Positions 55,001 through 62,081 of a stretch of DNA of 64,000 nucleotides are shown here, in pieces. The DNA is taken from positions 120,265-184,264 of the forward strand of contig VSDK01015536.1 of the NCBI GenBank assembly GCA_009767595.1, read 5' to 3'. The position numbers and the translations under genes were made by a program. Source of the DNA: Symbiodinium kawagutii. Taxonomy: Eukaryota > Sar > Dinophyceae > Suessiales > Symbiodiniaceae. Every line of letters begins with the position of its first letter. Positions within the stretch are counted from its first letter, which is position 1. Below the pieces are notes generated by a model that saw nothing but the letters and a program-made list of their open reading frames with translations, had not been told where the DNA came from and ran no database searches.

Positions 55001-56977
55001 GGGGAGTGGCCCGGATTCCCCATGAAGACCATTGCCTGCCACATCGTCAGTTCCTGGATGACGATCTGAATCTGGCCTTGATGCATCTCCGGAATCTTCC
55101 GTCTCACCATTACCATCACTGACTTCAGAGTCAACCGGAGTGGCGTTTGGTGACTCAACATGCAAAACATCATAAGCATAAGCTGAGTCCCCAGGGGAAA
55201 GCACGCATCCCTGGAAGAAAGCTCGGCTTGGCCTATCGTTGCGACGCAACTTGTCATCCGCTTGTGTGAGTTGGTCAATGGTAGTTCCGGAAGAAACTGT
55301 GACTTCATACTCACCCTCATCATGATCTGTGGTGATGCGCAGCTTTTTGCAAGGGGGTCCATCATCAATCACAAAGGCAACCGTTGCAGGAATGGTAGCT
55401 GGAACTGTTGGTTGGACCTGGTCAATGCCAAGGGTTTCCTTCTCCCTCTGGATGAAGCGAAACAGAGCAGTGTCTGGCTCTGCATTCAACACTTGGTCAA
55501 GGATTCTGGCAAACGACATGTGTGCATTCCTGGGTTCCCAAAAATCCAACGCAAACAACTGCTCCATGGACAAAGTCTTCAATGGGGCCCATCCCTTGAC
55601 TAGTTCAGCCAATTCACCAGGAATGACCGTGGGTTCCCAAATCATCTGTGCTCTAGCTACTAACCATGAGGCATATGCAGCAAGCTCCTTGTAGGGGTTG
55701 GTTTCAGATTCCCCAGACTTCATCTTCTCAAGGTGCTTCTTGACGTGACTTGAGATCCACAGCGACGGAAGCGGTGATGCCAGCTGTCCTAGACTGCACA
55801 ATGAAAGCTTGAGGGGTTCAAAGTCCAACCCAGGGTCGACTCCGTTGAGGAGCGCCAATTCTGCTGGGTGAATGTGACGTCCTTTGCCATTGTCTGTGGG
55901 GAGGACAACGCCATGCAAACCTCGTTCACGAAGTCGGGATTCACTCAGCGCACATCTGCGACATCCGCAGGGGCATCCCTGCATCTGACTCCCCCAAGCA
56001 TGGAGAGCGCACGGCAAAACTCCTTGGCTGTTCATGAAGTAATCACACGATTCACCATTGGTTCCGAACGCTTCTTGTTCCCTCTCATTGAGTTCCAGCT
56101 GTAACATTTCAGATTCTGTCATGGGCATGGGACTCGGGATCAACTGCGCAATCTTGGAAAGGCCAAACATGGATGGAAAATCAGGGATTTGGATCTGTCC
56201 AAAAGCCTGTGCCGTGAGGATACACCACCAGCGTCGACGACGTGTCGGCCAAATGTCAACCAAATCAAGGATGATCTCTTTCTTAGAATACCCGGTACCT
56301 TGACAAAAATCATCCAACTCTTTCTGGGCGAAAGGATCAGTGGCAATTGGGGGTACACACTCCAGAATCCCATAGGGGCATCGCAACCAGTGAATGGCAT
56401 GAAGAGCACCTGTAAGGCTTGAAGACCGTTCATCGTCACCAGACCTCTGATCTCCCAATGTGCTGTAGGGTTGACAGCTAACACCAGCTATCAGCCCAGC
56501 CAAGTTCTTGCACTTGGCCCAGATTGCCATGACCGTCTCTTCTTTGCAAATATCCCCATGAATGATTTCACGTTCATGCAGCCTAGCATATTCTTTGACA
56601 AACACTTCATTGAAATCACATCCGGTGATGGGGAGAATTCCCACCGCGGATGTACCAATACCCATGTATCCACTGCCAGCACACACTTCGATGACTTCTT
56701 GCAATCCAGCCCAATCAGGAATGGAATGTGGAATGACAAACGTCTGGTGGTCAACCGTGAGATTCGGAACATTTCCACTCACATGCACCACAGCCCCAAG
56801 CAGCGCATACGAAGCAGCATTCTCACTGAGGTGACCATTCACTCGGCAAAAGAAACCTTTCACAGAGTCCCTGACAAGATGTTGCATCTGCATAGGATCT
56901 AAGGCCACGGGGATGACAACCAGGTTCACACGGGAGCCATCAGGACATGAGCCAGGATCAAAACCAAGTAAGACCAT
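52007..56977 (-). CDS. LINE ORF1: cytosine-5 DNA methyltransferase, acidic repeats, possible Ulp1-like protease, coiled coil
   Basis: 1,656 residues. The methyltransferase spans about residues 93-415: motif I EVCAGSGYMGIG (98-109), motif IV GVSCQPYS with catalytic C168, motif VI LECV (E206), motif VIII PTRRRRWW (244-251), motif IX RHIHPAELALLNG (367-379), motif X region SLGQLASPL (395-403). The usual P-C-Q is S-C-Q and E-N-V is E-C-V. A Cys cluster CPCGCRRC (335-342) sits in the target-recognition part. Residues 640-760 are acidic and carry four GESGQLPxLMPE units. Residues 850-990 have GHW (H901), TWDAQD (D920) and GRCGALA (C961) in the order of Ulp1/C48 proteases. A basic stretch (1090-1105), a Cys/His cluster CEAANCGCPKWH (1270-1281) and a coiled coil (1543-1645) follow. 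Probable jobs are RNA binding and multimerisation, plus DNA methylation of new copies, as shown for related elements. Confidence 0.93.
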   Translation of the reverse strand: MVLLGFDPGSCPDGSRVNLVVIPVALDPMQMQHLVRDSVKGFFCRVNGHLSENAASYALLGAVVHVSGNVPNLTVDHQTFVIPHSIPDWAGLQEVIEVCAGSGYMGIGTSAVGILPITGCDFNEVFVKEYARLHEREIIHGDICKEETVMAIWAKCKNLAGLIAGVSCQPYSTLGDQRSGDDERSSSLTGALHAIHWLRCPYGILECVPPIATDPFAQKELDDFCQGTGYSKKEIILDLVDIWPTRRRRWWCILTAQAFGQIQIPDFPSMFGLSKIAQLIPSPMPMTESEMLQLELNEREQEAFGTNGESCDYFMNSQGVLPCALHAWGSQMQGCPCGCRRCALSESRLRERGLHGVVLPTDNGKGRHIHPAELALLNGVDPGLDFEPLKLSLCSLGQLASPLPSLWISSHVKKHLEKMKSGESETNPYKELAAYASWLVARAQMIWEPTVIPGELAELVKGWAPLKTLSMEQLFALDFWEPRNAHMSFARILDQVLNAEPDTALFRFIQREKETLGIDQVQPTVPATIPATVAFVIDDGPPCKKLRITTDHDEGEYEVTVSSGTTIDQLTQADDKLRRNDRPSRAFFQGCVLSPGDSAYAYDVLHVESPNATPVDSEVSDGNGETEDSGDASRPDSDRHPGTDDVAGNGLHGESGPLPLLMPEGVAGDEVPDEPVDGESMAPTTEADSVPADDGVALAGGVAGERNGESGQLPVLMPEGAVAGEVSSGESGQLPCLMPDDGLHGESRPLPFLMPGCRTGDGTGDGGTHAVRVSVSHLKQLDAESLLRLGGPVVTTVGPLEGLLSQAIPVEERKEVLQNQHLLWADDEIRWHLARLQQHFHEGVKNRKAGISRKFRHVAFVDPLIVRGWLACGNHDVHNWCSTFCRDGVDCVMMVAPVGGHWVPLFLWVENQQLQVHTWDAQDADHVPLWPVLCAFATILGSTGTPQIQRDHRMFIHQGRCGALAIAFLMHKLFSWRLPVVDSEAAFFHNKFREMFLDALGSFATCARPWIWAAGPHAHAEQQLKLLLEEKGVPPEVSDKRVSAAMNAIGAKGITQAFSFKDPWRQLKSLGNQARFQFLLPTELQSKIDANGGNRRPPKKKTPQIAPKPQLTLDPSKLQVPQGTFSFDGAPLNRLELSQIGPIAEGYVLTTLVEAEAYLRANQVVSKCPLALVIVSGLPKTFPTSLAQTSITLPCRCSVDNEPILLDVTVVQIGQGFVEKSVEKTLVSVATVEVATLKLMIYKDEVEDWSLIAQAPLKYVCSQFPLLVLCEAANCGCPKWHNPNRLNMKSAMLDVWRRQYLRPGFRPEPAATAEIFTVCVRVPNELLLPLLQCSGKGGIYCEPRSDDGKDIAGGFSIVWMPKITKAEMLRQKQLNPEIIGLARTGDRRGLRTKSCDAANIHSRIRPDSVYLAGGQRLQFIVGPLPYGSDRASICKALQTFGWDTKPIQPVSSQPGKGAMWVIHALTEPPQNLLKMGHGDVVVTKHKHLEKDKTESSHPVAAPATLALCGATNADKGTKVDPWVNGGTDPWQRPMAVDAAPPSESLKRIESQLEQAVLAKIPDVQSTQDRLQNLEVQMQTMMTKHVTLETQVREADARQQHRLSSLESQLHSQGNQLQGSIESQKQDISAMFQTQMQQIRSLIQKRSREDSEDDTMS
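52043..52351 (-). other. C-terminal coiled coil of ORF1
   Basis: Residues 1543-1645 are Gln/Glu/Leu-rich with heptad-like spacing (segments SLKRIESQLEQAVL and SSLESQLHSQGNQLQ). Such coiled coils let LINE ORF1 proteins form trimers. Confidence 0.75.
54008..54430 (-). other. Possible Ulp1/C48-like cysteine-protease domain in ORF1
   Basis: Residues 850-990. GGHWVPLFLW (His), VHTWDAQD (Asp) and QGRCGALAIAFL (Cys) have the order, spacing and hydrophobic surroundings of the SUMO-protease fold. The residue before Cys is Arg, where Asp is common. No homology search was possible. Confidence 0.45.
54707..55027 (-). repeat. Four GESGQLPxLMPE-type repeats in ORF1
   Basis: Residues 651-757 hold GESGPLPLLMPEG, GESGQLPVLMPEG, GESGQLPCLMPDD and GESRPLPFLMPGC, separated by acidic linkers. 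At DNA level the word GGGGAGT-TGCCCGGATTCCCC recurs. Confidence 0.9.
55733..56701 (-). other. Cytosine-5 DNA methyltransferase domain of ORF1
   Basis: Residues 93-415, with motifs I, IV, VI, VIII, IX and X in canonical order. The SAM-binding loop CAGSGYMGIG, catalytic Cys168, Glu206 and the RRRR arm are present. The length (about 320 residues) is that of a bare catalytic domain without chromatin-reading modules. Confidence 0.88.
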
Positions 56978-57050
56978 GGCAAGAGGATGCGAACCTTCCC
57001 AACTTTAGTCGAAACCGCCGCACGGGCTGGTACACTTGGGCAAAGCGGCT
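56978..57050 (-). promoter_or_regulatory. LINE 5' UTR, beginning with a spliced-leader-like sequence
   Basis: Seventy-three bases. The very first bases, AGCCGCTTTGCCCAAG, resemble the end of the dinoflagellate spliced leader, AGCCATTTTGGCTCAAG (13 of 17 positions with one gap). A 73-bp leader is short for an internal promoter, so the element may depend on transcription from outside. Confidence 0.5.
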
Positions 57051-57064
57051 TCAATCAACCGACC
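57051..57064. repeat. Target-site duplication, 5' side of the LINE
   Basis: TCAATCAACCGACC, identical to 46825-46838. Confidence 0.95.
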
Positions 57065-57115
57065 ATCCCAAAATACTAGGGAAAATAAGCAATATTTGAA
57101 GCCACCAACTAGTTG
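57065..57115. mobile_element. Right part of an R2 element, interrupted by the LINE
   Basis: ACTAGGGAAAATAAGCAATA and GAAGCCACCAACTAG match the right half of R2. The target-site sequence TCAATCAACC is also an R2 interior word (ATTAGTCAATCAACCATTTG), so the LINE seems to have landed inside an R2 copy. The left half next to 46825 is poorly preserved. Confidence 0.55.
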
Positions 57116-58086
57116 GCCATATGGTGGTATTACACTTGGTATATGCACCAATCCCAATGAAATACCTGGTATACTTGGAACTACCATCAAACACTTTGAG
57201 CCATATTCGATGCTTCAGTCATACGACTGGTACTAGATTACCATGACATATTTGATGGCCCCTCCGAGCTGGGCAAGATTTCTAGGCCCCAACAACCTGT
57301 TCGAGGTTTTGATCACTGGTTGTGTCAAGCAGGAATCCAGCACATCAACAAAGCTCCTGGCTGAGCTCACAAGCGGGACCAAAAACCAGAGTATTTGGCA
57401 GATTCGGGGCTCATAATCTAGAGCGATACTCAAACATCATCATCAAATATCACTAATTTTCCTAAGCACAATCACTATCCAACTATCATCCATCCAATAT
57501 CATCATGATATAGCATAGTATTGACCAATAGCCTCCACAAGTCTGTTCATTTCTAGACGAGGGTCGGGAACAGAACCGACCGCCATGGCAAGCTGCTGCA
57601 TCCACGTTCCGGTGACCAGGGTGATTCCATTGCTGTTGAAGTCGGCCACCCACAAGCATTTGCAATTCGCTTCGTTGGCTAATGAAAGCGAATGGTCGTG
57701 CGTAGTGGTTGCAATAATCAAGATTCATGTTGGTTAACCAATGATTAATTGTGGTTGCTACATGTTGCTCGGTGGTTGATGTGACTCAAAAAATATCTGA
57801 TCGCCCTCGCCATGGGGAGAGATTCATGGCTGGTTTCCCAGGGCAAAATTGGGATCAACTCCGAAGCTACCCAAATGCTGGATCCATCATGTGCCGTCAT
57901 CAACCACTGGCTGACCATCCAATAAGGATGGGCCATAATGGCTAAAAAAAGGAGGGTCCATAGTGGCTATAAAGATACAACAGTCAGTTACATAGCCACT
58001 ATGGCTATAACTCTCAGTACTTAACCCTATAGCCGTTCTTAAGCATTGTTCTTGGCAGCTGAGACACCCCCCCATCCATCGCCCAC
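57116..58086. other. Rest of intron 5 of the WD40 gene
   Basis: A GC-richer segment at 57500-57720 reads CKCLWVADFNSNGITLVTG on the minus strand, WD40-like and similar to exon 5's end. The exon 5 to exon 6 join is already perfect without it. It may be a decayed duplicate exon or an alternative one. A second island at 57270-57400 is open (SARSFVDVLDSCLTQPVI) but unplaced. Confidence 0.4.
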
Positions 58087-58212
58087 CTGTGATGAGGAAG
58101 TCTCCGTTGACCATGCCACAAATGTGCTTCCGTTGCAAGCCAGAAGGAGGAAACCTGGGCGCGGCACGTGGGGGCGAACGAGTGTCAGGGATCGTCCAAA
58201 GCACGACGATGA
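58087..58212 (-). CDS. WD40 gene exon 5
   Basis: The longest exon of the model, 126 nt: IVVLWTIPDTR at the start and ICGMVNGDFLIT at the end, GT donor (GTGGGC). A shorter version starting at 58154 (acceptor CGCCCAG|G) is possible. L-W-T closes one blade and F-L-I-T-G opens the next strand. The following intron holds the LINE. Confidence 0.83.
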
Positions 58213-59091
58213 CTTCAGCACTTTCTATGTGAATGTTTGCATCCAACATAATTATTCACTTCTATAACTTGGACATTCGTTCTGAGAATGTTAAACATTT
58301 GCCAACAAAACCCTTGGATGAAGCATTTTAGGATGTGATATGTTGGTGACACAACATCATATCGGGATGATGGATAATTCGAATGCATGGCTTGGTACAC
58401 CAAAGAAGAAACCTATGGGGATATCTTTAAATGCTGGTAGCCGCAATGATGGGAGATCCACATTGAGGTTAACAAAGGCTGATAACTATTGCAAGATGTT
58501 TCTTCCAGTATAAAATAATGGATAGCGATTGTTCATGATTCACAGTGATCAACCATCCCCGTTGATACGCCGGAAGTGGCATATACCATGCCACGTATTA
58601 ATCATTGGGTCTATCCCAATACGGCAAGTAACCGCAAGCAATCGCTGTTGCTATCAAAAACGGTTGTGGGAGGCAACATGTGTGGAGGATTCGTGACACC
58701 ACTCATGGATATGTCTTGAAACAGGGGACCCTTTCTACCGGTGGAATGGCTTGTTTAACGTCTTCTTTGAATCAATGTGGACATCATGTAAATTCTAAAC
58801 CTGATTCTCTCAATCTCCTTCTCTGTGCTTAGATGGACATGATGCGCGTAGAGGACAACAACTTGCATGTTTCTGCAAGTTGGGAAGCTCAAATATCTGG
58901 AATCTGCTCAAAGTGTTTTTGTGTTGATCGGTTCAGTTTTCGAAGGGTATGTGCTTTGATAAACAACCACATATTGGCACCTTCCACAGACTGCAAAAGA
59001 CCACTCACAAGGAGAACCTTTGCATACATAAAATGTGTTTAGCATACAACAAAACAAATCATCACAAGTGGTGCCCAGTTGACCAAAAAAC

Positions 59092-59210
59092 ACGGCAGTG
59101 GGTCAAAACCCTGTACCCCCGGTTCCCCTTTAATTGACCATTGTTTTCCTTATTATTGTTGGTTATTATCCCCCATAAACTTGGTTGGTAAATATTGACC
59201 CAACTCGCCA
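59092..59210 (+). mobile_element. R1 inverted-repeat element (copy I)
   Basis: CGGCAGTGGGTCAAAACCCT at the left and ATATTGACCCAACTCGCC at the right, typical interior. It lies about 66 bp past the donor of exon 4. Confidence 0.82.
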
Positions 59211-59275
59211 CATCAGGATAATCATGATGCACAGCAGGGGGCTTGTGCTCGGTGACTTGGTGCCACCCCATACAC

Positions 59276-59305
59276 GTGGCCCGGCCGTCCAGGCCGTAAA
59301 CATGT
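59276..59305 (-). CDS. WD40 gene exon 4
   Basis: The smallest exon, 30 nt, MFTAWTAGP, between acceptor TCGGCAG|A and donor GTGTAT. Its phases fit exons 3 and 5 exactly, and T-A-G-P precedes the L-W-T strand as in other propellers. Short length makes it less certain on its own. Confidence 0.62.
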
Positions 59306-59680
59306 CTGCCGAGAAACTGATCTGGTTGCATGTTGAATATCCATCTTTTATGCTTGCCCACAAACACTTGATGGATTTTTGGCGGTTCCCAGAATGTAAG
59401 TAGCAAAATGATCACTCGAAGTTCCACCCATTGGTCAATCACTTGGTTTGCAGGAAAATGCCAGGAATTGCCAGAAATGATGGTAAATAAATATATTACC
59501 TGGATATTTTCCTGTTGCCAAATCCTTTGATTTGGAGAATCAGCACATAGTTTGGCCCGCGCAACCCAGGCCCAACTGCCGCAATGCAGCGAAGGCGCTG
59601 CATTGCATCACTGTCCAAGGTGTAGCACATGGACCTGTCAAATGACTTTGGAGGCAGCCATTTGTCAGGATTTTACCATC

Positions 59681-59720
59681 CATCAACATCCATCAACATC
59701 CATCAACATCTATCAACATC
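59681..59720. repeat. 10-bp tandem repeat CATCAACATC
   Basis: Four adjacent units, the fourth with one change. Confidence 0.93.
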
Positions 59721-60274
59721 CATCTGTACTGCGAAGCTAAGCTCTCCTTGTTTCACTTGTTTCTGCTTTTGATTCACGAGTTCTGCTGTGTCTTTCCTGG
59801 AACACAAGTGATTTCCAGTTCCCTTCGAGGGCGACAATCTGCGGAACTCTGCCAGTAACTTCTATAAATCGTGGTCACTTGACCTGCGAAAGGGAACAGG
59901 GGAACAGTACTCTGGATGTGCATGGCTTAGTATGGTAGGAACAACAAAACATTGGCGTCATATTGCGTTCGTGCTATTTTGCCAAGTGCCCTTCCTTCCA
60001 GCTCAGCTGTCAGCCGTGACCCAAACATGCCCCAACAATCCACAATTTAATGCTTTTGACTCTTGACTGTCAATCTGAACTATGATGTTGCTCACGAAAC
60101 AGCTGACAGCTTGTTGCTCACTATGATGTTTGTCAATCACCATTTGTCTTTTTGTTGCTCATTTGATGCGGAACAATCACCACCAACAGCAGCAACCCCG
60201 GAAACACCAACAGCAATATCACCTTGAAATCACGGTAGCGGCCTCATGTCGAACTTCATCACATGATAGAGCAC

Positions 60275-60316
60275 CTGACTGTCGTAGGTGGTACATAACC
60301 TCGAGGTCACTCGCAG
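60275..60316 (-). CDS. WD40 gene exon 3
   Basis: ASDLEVMYHLRQS, 42 nt, acceptor TCTCCAG|C, donor GTGCTC. With exon 4 it forms R-Q-S-D-M-F-T-A. The frame is open upstream to 60494, so the left border could be earlier. Confidence 0.6.
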
Positions 60317-60990
60317 CTGGAGATTCACGTGCCATGTCGACCGAGGAATTTATACCCCCGAATCTGGTGGATAATCCAGGGATCATTTGGGCACCCGAAA
60401 AGGGCCACTGCGAGTTGGAGGGTATCATGGACATTCCCAAAGTATCATGGACATACCCGGCTTTGTAAAGTTTAAGGCATTGGCTGCTGATCAAAACTGA
60501 TCAAACCCCAACAACAACCATAGCTTTCATCTCCGAACTGAAAAACAGGATCTATGTTTCGTTCCTAATTGAAACATTAATTTTGGTGATAGTATCACCA
60601 CAAAAATGATGCCTGGATAGTAGACATATGCTGAACGCAGCTCAATCATCAAAGATGCGGTGAATTTGTTGAGATGTTTATCTTCAATGAACTCAATGAG
60701 CAGCTGGAGACCCCATAGCTCACCAAAGAGCTGGTGTAATTTCCAAGATAGGATGGGAATTCGATGTGTCGATGCTGGTACCCGAAAAACATCATGGCCA
60801 AAAAGGACGTTGTGTCTCATCGTTGTTCTATATATCTCAACCATTATGAATCATCACTTTGCCTGTTAATCTGTTATTCATATGATTAAATGTAATCATT
60901 ATTAATCCAAACCTCTTTCTGATTTGCATTATGATGATTGACAGGTTACCATGTCATCTGGATTATTGTTAGTCTGTTATTAATCATCAT

Positions 60991-61093
60991 TACCCTTTGG
61001 CAGACTAACCTGGAAGCTAAAAATCACAGTTGGTAAAGGTAAAACCACCATAAACGGTACATTTTGTACTTCCAGGTTAGTTTGCCAGAGAGT
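60991..61093. mobile_element. R3 inverted-repeat element
   Basis: ACCCTTTGGCAGACTAACCT at the left and TCCAGGTTAGTTTGCCAGAG at the right form a near-perfect terminal inverted repeat of about 25 bp. 103 bp in total. Confidence 0.8.
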
Positions 61094-61352
61094 AATCCAA
61101 TCCAAGTGATTGTAAGTGATGATTAACGATCTATATTAGCTTATTGTCAATCATCACTTAATCTGTTTTTCATCATCATGGCAGATTGCCACTGAATCAA
61201 TAATCACTGAATCTGCCATGCATTGATAATCAGGTAAATCTGCAAACAATCAGTTGGATAACTTATTCATCATCAATCCAACTGATGATTTGTTGATTAT
61301 CCAACTAATTATTTGTTGTGATCCAATAGATTACCTTAATATCAATAATCTC

Positions 61353-61355
<3 letters not shown>

Positions 61356-61415
<60 letters not shown>
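61356..61415. repeat. (CAT)n microsatellite
   Basis: About 19 CAT units. Confidence 0.95.
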
Positions 61416-61416
<1 letters not shown>

Positions 61417-61433
61417 CATCCTCGTCTCACCAC

Positions 61434-61535
61434 CAAACATCAAGCGTCACGCATCAAGCATCAAGCATCACACATCAAGCATCACGCATCAAGCATCGCG
61501 CATCACGCATCAAGCATCACGCACAAAGCATCATC
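61434..61535. repeat. CATCAAGCATCACG variant repeat
   Basis: Seven-base words CATCAAG, CATCACG and CATCGCG alternate, giving a 7/14-bp period between two CAT arrays. Confidence 0.85.
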
Positions 61536-61552
61536 GTCATCAAGCATCCGCA

Positions 61553-61556
61553 TCAG

Positions 61557-61625
<69 letters not shown>
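61553..61625. repeat. (CAT)n microsatellite
   Basis: About 23 CAT units, ending 60 bp from exon 2. Confidence 0.95.
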
Positions 61626-61685
61626 ATCAATATGTCCAACTGATTGTTTGCATTGCCAGGGCTTCCAGGGATCACCACCTTCCAC

Positions 61686-61743
61686 GAGGCTTGGCTTCTC
61701 GAAGACGTTCTCTGAGGTCCCAAACTGGTAGGATGGGTACCGC
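61686..61743 (-). CDS. WD40 gene exon 2
   Basis: AVPILPVWDLRERLREAKP, 58 nt, acceptor GCTCAG|G, donor GTGGAA. V-W-D-L is the WD signature. A second frame over the same bases (GTPKFRSLLRRYPSYQFG) is also open and protein-like, so the assignment rests on phase agreement with exons 1 and 3. Confidence 0.68.
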
Positions 61744-61810
61744 CTGAGCAGCGAGCGAAACTTCGGTGTTCCGCCAAGGAAGCCATGCTATTCTTGTCCC
61801 ATTATGTCCT

Positions 61811-61929
61811 ATGACCCTCTGGTAAACAAACCTGGCAATGGAAAGTCAACCATTTATTGTTGGTTTCCCAGGGTTTCACTATAAGATATGGTGAAAATCC
61901 ATTGCCAGGTTAGTTTACCGCAGGGTATC
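61811..61929. mobile_element. R3 inverted-repeat element, best copy
   Basis: ACCCTCTGGTAAACAAACCT plus GGCAATGGA at the left pairs with TCCATTGCC plus AGGTTAGTTTACCGCAGGGT at the right, about 29 bp of terminal inverted repeat. The interior is itself partly self-complementary. Confidence 0.85.
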
Positions 61930-62027
61930 CAGTATCATCATGTATTATCAATGTATTCTCCACATGACATGACATATGACATAACCAACCAACCACTTCA
62001 GGATGGTATTTCTCTTGAGCCCCGCAC

Positions 62028-62081
62028 GCGCTGACGTCCAGGATGGGTCCCCAAACTCCCAGGAAGCAGGGACTTTCCGTC
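62028..62081 (-). CDS. WD40 gene exon 1 of the joined model
   Basis: DGKSLLPGSLGTHPGRQR, 54 nt, acceptor CACCAG|G, donor GTGCGG, phase 0 both sides. D-G-K-S-L-L is the usual start of WD40 strand B, so an earlier exon ending in a S-P-like dipeptide must exist. No start codon lies here. Confidence 0.65.

Larger units (their letters stand above)
46839..57050 (-). mobile_element. Full-length non-LTR retrotransposon (LINE) encoding a DNA methyltransferase
   Basis: 10,212 bp, minus strand. Order: 5' UTR of 73 bp, ORF1 of 1,656 codons, one TGA plus seven codons, ORF2 of 1,690 codons, and a 74-bp 3' UTR ending in GGGAAAA units. A perfect 14-bp duplication flanks it, and both long frames are uninterrupted, so the insertion is recent. 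It lies in intron 5 of the WD40 gene, in the gene's sense, and on the right cuts into an R2-like sequence (57065-57115). LINEs with cytosine-5 methyltransferases are established for dinoflagellates (de Mendoza et al. 2018). The endonuclease-RT-RNase H order resembles the I/Tad/L1-with-RNase H group, but I cannot assign the clade without a tree. Confidence 0.95.
9995..62081 (-). other. Multi-exon WD40 beta-propeller gene, probable flagellar/EML-like protein (25 exons joined)
   Basis: Small GC-rich islands on the minus strand each encode a piece of WD40 propeller. With plausible donors and AG acceptors, 25 of them join in one open frame without a stop (1,382 nt, about 460 codons). Landmarks in order are PVWDL, LITG-TSAGDL, GGDGRIKAL, TPSADGAELIAG, NGKMWRL, SSHTGE-VTDIAFG, LLDLSDY, DDGYIRAW, VVTGGGD, HRKPVADLILDE, VVHSTSEDKLVVTY-DLKQNK, CAQDGKLLFWDVDYPDP and SPNGRYIAAGSDD. 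Donors are 14 GT, 9 GC and 1 GA; 19 of 25 acceptors are AG|G, a dinoflagellate habit. Some boundaries were chosen to keep the frame. The order and motif spacing recall WD40 proteins of cilia (CFAP52/EML type), where such propellers act in axoneme structure. No specific orthologue is claimed. Start, terminal exons and promoter are not identified. Confidence 0.75.

Noticed and set aside
59216-59363. Reading GRHVYGLDGRATCMGWHQV as the exon near 59.3 kb
   Set aside because: This frame looks protein-like but does not join exon 3 or 5. The alternative 30-nt exon in another frame does.
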